Below, piece after piece: positions 14,659 to 23,297 of a DNA stretch of 25,258 nt. Under the pieces are notes generated by a model. That model was not told where the DNA came from, did no database searches, and saw only the letters and a program-made list of their open reading frames with translations. The stretch is from an uncultured Clostridia bacterium (GTDB lineage Bacteria; Bacillota; Clostridia; TANB77; CAG-508), in the NCBI GenBank assembly GCA_934177795.1, contig CAKPPS010000019.1, positions 1-25,258 on the forward strand, read 5' to 3'. Numbering within the stretch: position 1 is the first letter of the stretch; every line of letters begins with the position of its first letter. Made by a program: the position numbers and the translations under genes.

Positions 14659-14734
14659 TGGTGCCAACAGGCAGAATCGAACTGCCGACCTACGGGTTAC
14701 GAATCCGTTGCTCTACCAACTGAGCTATATTGGC
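14659..14734 (-). tRNA. tRNA-Thr (anticodon CGT)
   Basis: A 76-nt cloverleaf with encoded CCA. The acceptor stem GCCAATA pairs with TGTTGGC (one G-T pair), D stem GCTC/GAGC, anticodon loop TTCGTAA giving anticodon CGT (reads ACG), T stem GGCAG/CTGCC with TTCGATT loop. The bottom pair of the anticodon stem is an A-C mismatch (31-39). Its 3' end points toward the accessory region at 8856-14600, but no duplicated tRNA 3' end was found there. Confidence 0.93.
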
Positions 14735-14738
14735 ATAT

Positions 14739-14780
14739 AAATCTAGATAACCTATTTTTAATAAGCTATCTAGATTTTTT
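14739..14780. terminator. Hairpin between the glucosaminidase gene and tRNA-Thr
   Basis: AAATCTAGATA (14739-14749) pairs with TATCTAGATTT (14767-14777), 17-base loop. The T-run is on the plus-strand side, so it terminates plus-strand transcription best; on the minus strand the run is short and may allow readthrough into the tRNA, for which no separate promoter was seen. Confidence 0.7.
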
Positions 14781-15853
14781 ATTTTTCTGAAATTGTTTTA
14801 GGCATATTCTCATATAAAGGAATAACAAATGTTAAATTTGAATCAACAGTATTTGAGTCTTCATAATATTTTTTCATATTTCTTGCTTCTGACATTGGAG
14901 CCAACAAGTTTTGCATATATTGATTTTTATATAAACTTCCATCTTGTTTTACCACATCAAATTTTTGTAAATATAATGTGTCTTGTCCTTTATTTATATA
15001 CCCGTTTTTCATAAAGTCTATTCCGCTCTAATAGAGCTTTTTCTAGGCTGCTCCATCCATGTTCAAATGCATATTGTGCTGCATTTTCTAGTATCTCATC
15101 TTGTGAATTTCCTTTAGCATTTATATTAAATGGATTATATACTGTAACTTCATTATATTCATATCCATTAACTAAAACAGTTCCATTTTTTCCTTGTTCT
15201 TGAATTAATCGTGCTGCAATAAAATATGGATCTAAATCAGCTTTTTTTCCTGCTTGGATAAGTGCTTTAGATATATTATCTCCTTCTAAAAATGTACCTT
15301 CTGTTATTTCTTTTATTCCGTCTTCTGTTTGTGCATTTTCTACATATCTCAATTGTTCAAATTGGAATATATTTTCATCATTTAATATATTTCTAGGATC
15401 CATCTGATATTCTATTGCTTTATTAGATGCACATAGCCATGTTCCATTGTCATATTTTTTATCTTTATCAACTTCACATTTCCAATCTTCTGGATATTTT
15501 GATGAATCTGGAATTAAATTTGTTGGATAAGTATTGTCATCTGAATGTCCTTCATTTTTTATCACTTCATTCCAATCTAATTTTGTATAAAATAATGTAA
15601 AATTCCAATTAGGATGTTTTTCTTTTAATTCATCTATTAATTTTTTGTATTCTGGATATTTACTTTCTTTTAAATTCTTACCATTGTATTCCACATATTT
15701 TTGCTTTTTATTTTCCTCTATACAATGCACTACTACCATACTTATAATTAGTATTAATATTATAAGTACAATTAATATTTTTATTTTTTTAGGTATTTTT
15801 CCTACAATCTCTTTTATTTTTTTTATAAATTTATTTTCTTTACTCATTTCCAT
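14779..15853 (-). pseudogene. Membrane-anchored glucosaminidase (LytG/GH73-like), frameshifted
   Basis: Peptidoglycan-cleaving N-acetylglucosaminidase type protein, about 357 aa once the frame is restored. Cytoplasmic basic start, one membrane anchor (about 23-44, KILIVLIILILIISMVVV), then an external domain with FTLFYTKLDWNEVI, PRNILNDENIFQFEQLRY, DPYFIAARLIQEQGKNG (the likely catalytic Glu region) and YNPFNINAKG. At 15025-15028 the frame breaks: one part ends ...SLEKALLERNRL with a stop at 14990, while the other frame continues GIDFMKNGYINKGQDTLYLQ to FVIPLYENMP. Removing one base restores LLGGIDFMKNGYI, which is how such proteins read. This is a recent mutation or a sequence error. It has no ribosome binding site at 15853; see the promoter entry. 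Confidence 0.8.
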
Positions 15854-15860
15854 AATTTAG

Positions 15861-15889
15861 ATTATAACAAAAGGCTTGTGTTTTTTCAA
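15861..15889 (-). promoter_or_regulatory. Promoter placing the start at the ATG of the glucosaminidase gene
   Basis: Minus-strand TTGAAA (15884-15889), 17-base spacer, TATAAT (15861-15866). Only seven bases separate the -10 box from the ATG at 15853, so the message would be leaderless or nearly so, consistent with the absence of a Shine-Dalgarno sequence. The -35 lies in the loop of the terminator at 15869-15896. Confidence 0.55.
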
Positions 15890-15896
15890 GCCTTTT
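15869..15896. terminator. Terminator at the end of the cadherin-like gene
   Basis: AAAAGGCTTG (15869-15878) pairs with CAAGCCTTTT (15887-15896). It ends the minus-strand gene series coming from rpsB. Confidence 0.85.
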
Positions 15897-15907
15897 TATT
15901 ACAATAT

Positions 15908-17131
15908 TTATTTAAATCTTTTTCCTTTTTTCTTACTATTTTCTCCTACTTCACTTGAATAATCCTTATTTTTGTTAGAGTTATATTCATTTAGAAATTC
16001 TTTTTTAGCTCTTTCTTTTTCTAATTTTTCCTTTTCATCTTCTTTATTTTTTTGTCTTTTTGCTTTATCTGCTGCATCTTCTGTAGTTATTTTTTGTTTT
16101 TTTATTTTTTCTTTATCTGAGTTATCTTTCTCGACATAATTCATTCCTGAAAATTCCTCTGCTATAGCTTTATTTCTTTTCTTTTTAATTATAATAATCA
16201 CTGCAATTATTATAATAATTAATATTCCTCCAGTTATTAATAGCAATATTTTTTTCATTTCTTCTTTTTGTTTTTCTTGTTCTTCTTTTGTTAATTTTTC
16301 ATTGTCTACCAATGACTTTTCAATTGTTATTTGATATGTTGCAATATTTTCTGCATTTTGGTCAGATACTAGTATTGTTATTATATTTTCTCCTTCTTGT
16401 AAATTCTCGTTTCCCACAATTTCTACAGTATAGGTAGATTCTGTTGGAACTGCCTGTATATTTAATTTTTCATTTTCGCCTATATATTTTGCAGTATAAT
16501 AATATATGCTTCTATCAAACTTTGGAGATAGTTCTACACCACTAATTGCAATGTTTGATAATCCTTCTTTTATTTCTGTTGTTTCTTCTGTATCATTGGC
16601 TTCTTCTTGTGTATCTCCTCCTCTTACAATATTTATTGTATAAGTTTTTTGAGTACCATCTTCTGCTGTAACTACTATATTTTTTACATTTTTGCCTTTT
16701 TCTAAATTTTTCTTTCCTATTCCTGTTATACTTGCTTTTGAGTTTGCAGCTGTTGCATATATTTCAACACTTTCAAGATTTTCAGAAACTGTTACATTAT
16801 ATGTAGTTGTATTCGGATTAAATCCTTTAAAATCTTCGGGTTTTATTCCTAGATTTTTTAGGTTTGCATTATTAGATTTTTTTGTTGTTCCTGTTGTTTT
16901 TGTAGATGTACTTTTTTGATTATTTGTTGTATTAGTTGTATTTGTTGTTTTTAAGGTGTTTTCTTGACTTTTAGTTGTTGTATTTGATGTATTTTCTTGC
17001 TGTTGATTTGTGGTTGTATTAGTAGTTTGTTGATTATTTTCCTCTTCTACTGCTAATATACTAGTTTGTAATATCATAATTGTTACCATTGATATTATTA
17101 TAATAACAATCCCTTTAAATTTGCTGTTCAT
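15908..17131 (-). CDS. Secreted, membrane-anchored cadherin-like beta-sandwich protein
   Basis: A 407-aa cell-surface protein. N-terminal signal peptide (MNSKFKGIVIIIISMVTIMI), then a Thr/Asn/Gln-rich linker (about 30-90). Two beta-sandwich domains of the bacterial cadherin-like type (PF12733 pattern) follow: about 92-172 (NLGIKPEDFKGFNPNTTTYN ... VTAEDGTQKTYTINIVRG) and about 188-276 (SNIAISGVELSPKFDRSIYY ... YQITIEKS). A membrane helix lies near 293-316 (LLLITGGILIIIIIAVIIII), then a strongly charged Lys/Glu cytoplasmic tail. Probably an adhesion or wall-interacting protein; no ligand can be inferred. It lies 40 bases after rseP on the same strand and may be cotranscribed with it. Confidence 0.85.
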   Translation of the reverse strand: MNSKFKGIVIIIISMVTIMILQTSILAVEEENNQQTTNTTTNQQQENTSNTTTKSQENTLKTTNTTNTTNNQKSTSTKTTGTTKKSNNANLKNLGIKPEDFKGFNPNTTTYNVTVSENLESVEIYATAANSKASITGIGKKNLEKGKNVKNIVVTAEDGTQKTYTINIVRGGDTQEEANDTEETTEIKEGLSNIAISGVELSPKFDRSIYYYTAKYIGENEKLNIQAVPTESTYTVEIVGNENLQEGENIITILVSDQNAENIATYQITIEKSLVDNEKLTKEEQEKQKEEMKKILLLITGGILIIIIIAVIIIIKKKRNKAIAEEFSGMNYVEKDNSDKEKIKKQKITTEDAADKAKRQKNKEDEKEKLEKERAKKEFLNEYNSNKNKDYSSEVGENSKKKGKRFK

Positions 17132-17171
17132 ATTATTCCTCCTATTTTTTCAATTATCTTTTGTCTTGATC

Positions 17172-18423
17172 CTAAAATAATCTTAATATGTCATTATATG
17201 ATACATATATTGATAACGCTATTAATATAGAAAAACCTAATAATTGTATATTTATCTCATTTTCTTGTTTCATTGGTTTTCTTCTAATTGCTTCTATTAT
17301 TAATATTAAAATTTTTCCTCCATCTAAAGCAGGTATTGGTAATAAATTAGTAATTCCTAATGACATTGAAATTAATGCCATCATATATATAAATTCTTTA
17401 ACTCCAGAAGTTTTGGAAATAGCTTCCCCTATTCCAATAGGTCCCATCATTTGATTTACGCTTACACTTCCTGTAAATAGTTGTTTTATATTATCTCCTA
17501 TTGAAAATACAAATATTTTAGTTTCTATCATGCCATAAATACATTTGTTATAAAATGTTTCTGGTGCTTTTTTCATATTTACGCCTAGGTAATATTTAGA
17601 TACATAATCAGGTGTATACTCTATTTTTATTTCTTCTTTTCCTCTTTTTATAGTAAATGTTACCATATTTAAGCCTTTTTCTTGTAATACCTCTAAAATT
17701 TTATTAGTATCATTATTTAACTCTTCTCCATTCACTTTTGTGATTATATCATTAGGTTGTATTCCTTGTTTTTCACTACTACTTCCTTTTTCTACAGTTA
17801 TCACCTTACATTTTTCATCTAAATACATTCCTGTGTTTTTTACTTTTTCTTCTGTTGGTTGTATATTATATTCTAAAATTTCACCATTTCTTTCTATTTT
17901 AATAGGTATTTCTGTTCCGTCAATGTTTTTCATTATTTTATCTAAATCATATTTATTTCTTACTTTGATTCCTTTTATTTCGATTATTTTGTCACCACTT
18001 TGGATTCCTATTTGTTCTGCAGCATATCCTGAAATTGTGGATTCCACTTCATTTGATACATATACTCCAGATATTGACATTAAAATAAAATATACTACTG
18101 CTGCAAATATAATATTTACTGCTGCTCCAGCTACACATATTGCTATCCTTTTGGGTATACTAGCTTTTGAAAAAGATCTTTCATTTTCTGATTCTTCTTC
18201 TTCTCCTTCCATACTAACATATCCACCGTAATGGAATAGCTCTTACAGAATATTTAGTTTCTTCTGTTTGTTTTTTCCAAATAGATGGTCCAAATCCTAT
18301 TGAAAATTCATTTACTTTGATATTACAAAGTTTGGCCACTGTAAAGTGACCAAGTTCATGTATAAATATTAAAAATCCTAATAATATTATCATTTTGATA
18401 ATAGACACTATAACTGTTAACAA
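17172..18423 (-). pseudogene. rseP: Site-2 zinc metalloprotease RseP, interrupted by a +1 frameshift
   Basis: Intramembrane protease that cleaves membrane substrates such as anti-sigma factors and signal-peptide remnants. The first segment has the active site HELGH in FLIFIHELGHFTVAKLCNIK. The second has two membrane segments, a PDZ-like domain (SSEKQGIQPNDIITKVNGEE) and the second zinc motif region NLLPIPALDGGKI. At about 18228 one extra base (C in TTACGGTGG on the minus strand) puts a stop after IPLRWIC; without it the frame reads IPLGGYVSMEGEEEE, the normal RseP order, giving 416 aa. The likely start is TTG at 18423, six bases after AAAGGAGG. Because the gene is core, an assembly error is as likely as a true mutation. 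It lies 31 bases after cdsA; dxr, usual between them, is missing. Confidence 0.85.
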
Positions 18424-18454
18424 AGATTTCCTCCTTTTATAGATAAGTTTATTT

Positions 18455-19264
18455 TTATATAAATACAAACATAAATATGCAATATGCAAATGGTGCTAAA
18501 AATATTAAACTATCTATTCTATCTAACATTCCCCCATGTCCTGGAATTAAATTGCTATAATCTTTTATATCAACATATCTCTTTATACTTGATGCTGCAA
18601 AATCTCCTATTTGGCCTAATATACTTAAAATAATTCCTACAATCAATATTGTAATATAAGAATAGTTCATTGCCCATACAGTATTTACAACATAAGTATA
18701 TACCAACATCATTAGTACTCCACCAATCATTCCTCCTATACAACCTTCTATTGATTTTTTAGGACTAATTTTACTAAATTTATGTTTTCCAAAGTGTTTT
18801 CCGACTAGATAAGCAAATATATCAGTTCCCCATGCTGCCAAAATAGTATACCAAATTAATATATTTCCATTTTTCATTCCATTGATTTTTGCTACAAACA
18901 TTATTAATAAAACTATATATAAAATTCCTAGTAAAGTATATGCTATATCTTTGAAATTAGTTTTCATTTCAGTTATTATTACTTGTAAAAAAAGTACTAA
19001 TAATAATATTGGTATAGCTAAACTATAAATTATTTCTATATGTGTTTCAGGTATTAAATGGATAGTTGCAATACTTGCACAACTCAAATATCCTAGCCAT
19101 TTTACTGGTTTTGCAACTTTAGATATTGCATTAAAATATTCACTCATAGCTAGAATTGCAATAATTGCCATTGCTATATCCACTACAAATTTATTTCCTA
19201 TCAAAAAAATTATTAATACTAATGGAAATCCTAATAAGCCTGACGTTAATCGTTTTATATCCAT
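18455..19264 (-). CDS. cdsA: Phosphatidate cytidylyltransferase
   Basis: Makes CDP-diacylglycerol from CTP and phosphatidic acid in the membrane. A 269-aa protein with about eight hydrophobic segments and the family signature near the C-terminus: SSIKRYVDIKDYSNLIPGHG followed by GMLDRIDSL. ISPKKSIEGCIGG is the upstream conserved loop. Length is normal. AGAGGAG lies five bases before the ATG. It sits 15 bases after uppS and 31 bases before rseP in the conserved lipid/isoprenoid gene string. Confidence 0.95.
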   Translation of the reverse strand: MDIKRLTSGLLGFPLVLIIFLIGNKFVVDIAMAIIAILAMSEYFNAISKVAKPVKWLGYLSCASIATIHLIPETHIEIIYSLAIPILLLVLFLQVIITEMKTNFKDIAYTLLGILYIVLLIMFVAKINGMKNGNILIWYTILAAWGTDIFAYLVGKHFGKHKFSKISPKKSIEGCIGGMIGGVLMMLVYTYVVNTVWAMNYSYITILIVGIILSILGQIGDFAASSIKRYVDIKDYSNLIPGHGGMLDRIDSLIFLAPFAYCIFMFVFI

Positions 19265-19279
19265 AATTACTCCTCTTTC

Positions 19280-19990
19280 CTAATTTGCTCCAAATTTTCT
19301 AGTTCTTTTTTCATAAATATTTATTGCCTCATCTAAATCTTCTTCTGTAAAATCTGGCCAATTTTTATCTATAAATAAAAACTCACTATATACTAATTGC
19401 CAAGGTAAAAAATTGCTTAATCTTAATTCTCCACTTGTTCTTATCATTAAGTCTGGGTCAGGCTGTCCTTTAGTATACAAGTGTTCTGAAACCATATTTT
19501 CATTTATATCTTCTATACTTATCTTTTCTTCTTTTACATCTTTTGCTATATGTTTAATTGCTGAAATAAGTTCATTTCTTCCTCCATAATTTAGAGCTAT
19601 ATTAAATGTAATTCCTGTATTGTTTTTAGTTCTTTCCATACATTTTTTTATGCTTTCTTGCATTTTTGGTGATAATTCTAACATATTTCCTATAATTTTT
19701 ACTTTAATGTTCTCAGTATCTGCTCTTTTAGCATAATCATCTAAATATGTCTGAAATAATAACATCAATGATTTTACTTCCTCTTCTGTTCTTTTCCAGT
19801 TTTCTGTTGAAAATGCATATACAGTAATATATTCTATACCTATTTTATTAGCATATCTTACAATTTTTTCTAATGTTTTAGCACCTTCTTTATGTCCAAA
19901 ACTAGCTGGCATTCCTTTAGCTTTTGCCCATCTTCTATTACCATCCATAATAATTGCTACATGTTTTGGCATATATTCTTTATTTATCAT
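19280..19990 (-). CDS. uppS: Undecaprenyl diphosphate synthase (cis-prenyltransferase)
   Basis: Extends farnesyl diphosphate with isopentenyl diphosphate units to the C55 carrier lipid for wall synthesis. A 236-aa protein with PKHVAIIMDGNRRWAKAKG (substrate Asp in MDGNRRW), FGHKEGAKTL, YAFSTENWKR, NYGGRNELI and the C-terminal DLMIRTSGELRLSNFLPWQ signature. A GAGGGAG site precedes the ATG. It sits directly after the short-chain prenyl synthase that would make its starter. Confidence 0.96.
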   Translation of the reverse strand: MINKEYMPKHVAIIMDGNRRWAKAKGMPASFGHKEGAKTLEKIVRYANKIGIEYITVYAFSTENWKRTEEEVKSLMLLFQTYLDDYAKRADTENIKVKIIGNMLELSPKMQESIKKCMERTKNNTGITFNIALNYGGRNELISAIKHIAKDVKEEKISIEDINENMVSEHLYTKGQPDPDLMIRTSGELRLSNFLPWQLVYSEFLFIDKNWPDFTEEDLDEAINIYEKRTRKFGAN

Positions 19991-20004
19991 TTTAGTTCTC
20001 CCTC

Positions 20005-20892
20005 TTACTTATTACGATTTTGTATATATTGAGCTAAATTTATTAAAAATTCCGCTTTTTCACCATATATTTCTAAATCGTGTATTGCTTCTGTTATAAT
20101 TTTATTCAAAATTTCTTTTGCTTTGTCTAATCCATATTTAGAAACATAAGTACATTTTTCTAATTGTTTATCATTTCCTACAGGTTTTCCTAAAATTTCT
20201 TCATTACCTTCTTCTGATAGGATGTCGTCTTTTATTTGAAATGCCAATCCTATCTTTTCTGCATAAGAAGTAAGCCTTTCTAAATCATCCTTTTCTGCTC
20301 CTGCCAATATTGCTCCCATTCTTACACATAATCTTAGTAGTGCTCCTGTCTTATTTATATGTATATATTCTAAATATTCTTCTGAGATTGATTTTCCTTC
20401 AAATTCAGTATCTACATATTCACCAACTATCATTCTATCAACTGCTTTAGAAAATTCGTTAAATACTACTACTTTTTTATTTAAGTTTTTTGAATCTGTT
20501 TTTTGTAATTCTTCACTTAATACGACATAAGCCTCATTTAATAACCTATCTCCTGCTAATATCGCAGTTGCTTCATTAAATTGTTTATGATTTGTTGGTT
20601 TTCCATGTCTAAAGTCATCATTATCTATCCCTGGTAAATCATCATGTATTAAAGAAAAATTATGTACCATTTCTATAGCAACTGCATAAGGCATACATTC
20701 TTTAATATCATCTTTAAATAACATATATGTTGCTATAACTAGTATAGGTCTCAATCTTTTTCCTCCAGCCATTAAACTATATTCTGTTGATTCATTTAAT
20801 AATTTTTCTGGGCATTCATCTTTTACTATATATTTTAATAATTCTTTATTTACAATATGTTGATATTGTTTTAATTTTTCTTTAAATTCCAT
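20005..20892 (-). CDS. ispA: Short-chain polyprenyl (farnesyl/geranylgeranyl) diphosphate synthase
   Basis: Trans-prenyltransferase of 295 aa. GGKRLRPILV is the IPP-binding region. The first Asp-rich motif is DDLPGIDNDDFRHGKPTNHK and the second FQIKDDILSEEG, followed by LGKPVGNDK. The first motif has the two-residue insertion typical of bacterial farnesyl diphosphate synthases, so FPP is the likely product, though GGPP cannot be excluded. It lies 14 bases after frr and 14 before uppS, an unusual but sensible insertion in the frr-uppS-cdsA string because it supplies the UppS primer. Confidence 0.9.
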   Translation of the reverse strand: MEFKEKLKQYQHIVNKELLKYIVKDECPEKLLNESTEYSLMAGGKRLRPILVIATYMLFKDDIKECMPYAVAIEMVHNFSLIHDDLPGIDNDDFRHGKPTNHKQFNEATAILAGDRLLNEAYVVLSEELQKTDSKNLNKKVVVFNEFSKAVDRMIVGEYVDTEFEGKSISEEYLEYIHINKTGALLRLCVRMGAILAGAEKDDLERLTSYAEKIGLAFQIKDDILSEEGNEEILGKPVGNDKQLEKCTYVSKYGLDKAKEILNKIITEAIHDLEIYGEKAEFLINLAQYIQNRNK

Positions 20893-20906
20893 AATATTTT
20901 TCCTTT

Positions 20907-21455
20907 TTACACTGACATTATTTCTTTTTCTTTATTCTCTAGTATTTTATCTACTTCTCCTATTTTTTTATCAGTTATCTTTTGAATATCATTTTCTGCT
21001 TGTTTTAATTCATCTTCAGTTAATTCTCCATCTTTTTGTTCTGTTTTTGCTTTTTCTATACCATCTCTTCTAACTGCTCTAACTGCTATTTTTGCTTCTT
21101 CTGCCATTTTTTTAACTTCTTTTACAAGTTCTTTTCTTCTTTCTTCATTTAATTCTGGAAATGTTAATCTTATTACTTTTCCATCATTATTAGGATTAAT
21201 TCCGATATCTGATGTTAATATTGCTTTTTCTATTTCTTTTAAAACACTAACATCCCATGGTTGAATAACTATAAGTCTTGCCTCTGGTACAGAAATTCCT
21301 GCAACTTGATTGATTGGTGTTGGTGTTCCATAATAGTCTATTCTTACTTTATTTAATATTGCTGGATTAGCTCTTCCTGCTCTAATTTCTGATAATTTTT
21401 CTGCATAATTATTTATAGCCTTTTCCATCTTTTCTTCTAATTCTGTATAATTCAT
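20907..21455 (-). CDS. frr: Ribosome recycling factor
   Basis: Splits post-termination ribosomes together with EF-G. A 182-aa protein with the domain I start LSEIRAGRANPAIL, then YYGTPTPINQVAGISVPEAR, the IGINPNNDGKVIRLTFPELN region and the helical C-terminus (RRKELVKEVKKMAEEAKIAVRAVRRD). Length is typical. It follows pyrH by 45 bases, as in most Bacillota. Confidence 0.96.
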   Translation of the reverse strand: MNYTELEEKMEKAINNYAEKLSEIRAGRANPAILNKVRIDYYGTPTPINQVAGISVPEARLIVIQPWDVSVLKEIEKAILTSDIGINPNNDGKVIRLTFPELNEERRKELVKEVKKMAEEAKIAVRAVRRDGIEKAKTEQKDGELTEDELKQAENDIQKITDKKIGEVDKILENKEKEIMSV

Positions 21456-21500
21456 AATAATCTCTCCTATCTAATATATATGTTTATATTTTGAATTTAT

Positions 21501-22208
21501 TTATGATACTATTGTACCTATTTTTTCTCCCTTAACAGCTCTTACTATATTTTCTGGGTCTGCTATTCCAAATACCAATAATGGTATATTGTTATCTCTG
21601 CACATTGCTGTTGCTGTAGAGTCCATAACTTTTAAGTCTTTATTTAATACATCTAGATATGAAATTTCTTCAAATCTTATTGCATCATGGTCAATCTTAG
21701 GATCTGCTGAATATACAGCATCTATTGCCTTTCCTAATAAAATAATATCTGCTTTTATTTCTGTAGCTCTTAATACTGCTGCTGTATCTGTTGTAAAATA
21801 AGGATGTCCTGTACCACAAGCAAATATTACTACTCTTCCTCTATTTAAATGTTTTTCTGCTTTTCTTTGTATAAATGGTTCTGCAATCTCTCTCATTTCT
21901 ATTGCTGTTTGCACTCTTGAATGAATTCCTCTTGCTTCTAATGAATCTTGTAGTGCTAATCCATTCATTGCTGTTGCTAACATTCCCATATAGTCTGCTG
22001 TTGTTCTTTCTATTTGTTGTCCGTTTCTACCTCTCCAGAAATTTCCTCCACCAACAACAATTGCTACTTGTACTCCCATATCAACAATTTCTTTTATTTT
22101 ATCACATATTTTACCTACTACTTCGGCATTAACTCCTGTTTTGTCTTTTCCTGCTAATGCTTCTCCACTTAACTTCAATAATACTCTTTTATATTTTACT
22201 TCTGCCAA
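21501..22208 (-). CDS. pyrH: UMP kinase
   Basis: Phosphorylates UMP to UDP; amino-acid-kinase fold. KRVLLKLSGEALAG is the phosphate-binding start, VAIVVGGGNFWRGRNG the glycine-rich loop, and TADYMGMLATAMNGLALQ and GTGHPYFTTDTAAVLRA the family motifs. The start is a choice. GTG at 22217 lies one base after AAGGAG, too close, while TTG at 22208 lies 10 bases after it and gives 235 aa starting MAEVKYKRVLLK. I prefer TTG at 22208. The gene is separated from tsf by a strong terminator and so probably needs its own promoter. Confidence 0.93.
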   Translation of the reverse strand: MAEVKYKRVLLKLSGEALAGKDKTGVNAEVVGKICDKIKEIVDMGVQVAIVVGGGNFWRGRNGQQIERTTADYMGMLATAMNGLALQDSLEARGIHSRVQTAIEMREIAEPFIQRKAEKHLNRGRVVIFACGTGHPYFTTDTAAVLRATEIKADIILLGKAIDAVYSADPKIDHDAIRFEEISYLDVLNKDLKVMDSTATAMCRDNNIPLLVFGIADPENIVRAVKGEKIGTIVS

Positions 22209-22266
22209 TTTTTTCACTCTCCTTATTTTTTAATCATAGTTATTCTATCATATAATTATAAAAAAT

Positions 22267-22310
22267 AAAAGGGAATTTTAAAAAATATATATTCTTCAAA
22301 ATTCCCTTTT
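22267..22310. terminator. Terminator between tsf and pyrH
   Basis: AAAAGGGAATTTT (22267-22279) pairs with AAAATTCCCTTTT (22298-22310), 13 bp, with T-rich sequence on the minus-strand side. It separates the rpsB-tsf transcript from pyrH and later genes. Confidence 0.85.
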
Positions 22311-22332
22311 TTATAAGCTTTTTCGATATTTT

Positions 22333-23211
22333 TTATTTTAATTGATTCATTACTTCTTCAGCAAAGTTTTCTTCTTTCTTTTCTATTCCTTCACCTTTTT
22401 CAAATCTTGCAAATTCTACAACTTCTCCATCTTTTTGTTTTAATAATTCAGATACTTTTAAACTTGAATCTTTTACAAATACTTGGTCTACTAAACATAT
22501 TTCTTCATAGAATTTTCCAACTCTACCTTGTACTATTTTTTCTGCAATTTGTTCTGGTTTACCTTCATTCATTGCTTGTACTTTTAATATTTCCATTTCT
22601 TTGTCTACTCTTTCTTGAGGTACTTCATCTCTTTTTACAAATTCAGGTCTAGCAGCTGCTATTTGCATACATAAATCTTTAGCTAATTCTTTATCACCTT
22701 TTGTCATGTTAATTAATACAGCTATTTTTCCATCTCCATGAATGTATTTTTCTAATAAACCTTTTGATTCAAATCTTGCAAATCTTCTTATACTTAAATT
22801 TTCTCCTATTGTTGCTATTTTTCCTACTAATGATTCATTAACTGTTTTTCCTTCTTCAAATATAGATTGTTGATTTAATAATTCTTCTACATTTTTTGGA
22901 TTTGTTTCAACTATTTGTTTAGCAACATTCATAACAAATGTTTTAAATTCTTCGTTTTTAGCAACAAAGTCTGTTTCAGAATTTACTTCTACAATTGCTC
23001 CAACTTTTCCATCTTCAGATATATAAGCTTCTACTAATCCTTCTGCTGCAACTCTTCCTGATTTTTTAGCAGCTTTTGCAATTCCTCTTTCTCTTAATAA
23101 TTCAATTGCTTTTTCCATATCTCCATCTGTTTCTGTTAAGACTTTTTTGCAGTCCATCATTCCTGCTCCTGTTTTTTCTCTTAATTCTTTTACTAAGCTA
23201 GCTGTTACCAT
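22333..23211 (-). CDS. tsf: Elongation factor Ts
   Basis: Nucleotide exchange factor for EF-Tu. A 292-aa protein with the N-terminal UBA-like domain (VKELREKTGAGMMDCKKVLT, ending KAAKKSGRVAAEGLV) and the core ELVE-type region VNSETDFVAKNEEF, plus HGDGKIAVLINMTKGD. AGGAGG lies upstream of the ATG. It is preceded by a hairpin in the rpsB-tsf gap. Confidence 0.96.
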   Translation of the reverse strand: MVTASLVKELREKTGAGMMDCKKVLTETDGDMEKAIELLRERGIAKAAKKSGRVAAEGLVEAYISEDGKVGAIVEVNSETDFVAKNEEFKTFVMNVAKQIVETNPKNVEELLNQQSIFEEGKTVNESLVGKIATIGENLSIRRFARFESKGLLEKYIHGDGKIAVLINMTKGDKELAKDLCMQIAAARPEFVKRDEVPQERVDKEMEILKVQAMNEGKPEQIAEKIVQGRVGKFYEEICLVDQVFVKDSSLKVSELLKQKDGEVVEFARFEKGEGIEKKEENFAEEVMNQLK

Positions 23212-23233
23212 TATAAATTCCTCCTTATATATA

Positions 23234-23289
23234 AAGGAGTAGAGCAGAAAGGCTCCACTCCTTTTTGATATTTATCTAGGATATCCTAG
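23234..23289 (-). promoter_or_regulatory. Hairpins in the rpsB-tsf gap
   Basis: AAGGAGTAGAGC (23234-23245) pairs with GCTCCACTCCTT (23252-23263; one G-T pair in the RNA), and just after the rpsB stop there is a 14-base palindrome CTAGGATATCCTAG (23276-23289). The first stem ends close to the tsf ribosome binding site without a long U-run, so it is more likely a processing, stability or partial-attenuation element than a full terminator. Confidence 0.5.
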
Positions 23290-23297
23290 GCATTATT

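Noticed and set aside
8856..14734. tRNA-Thr as an attachment site with a duplicated 3' end
   Set aside because: No repeat of the tRNA 3' sequence and no integrase were seen in the window.
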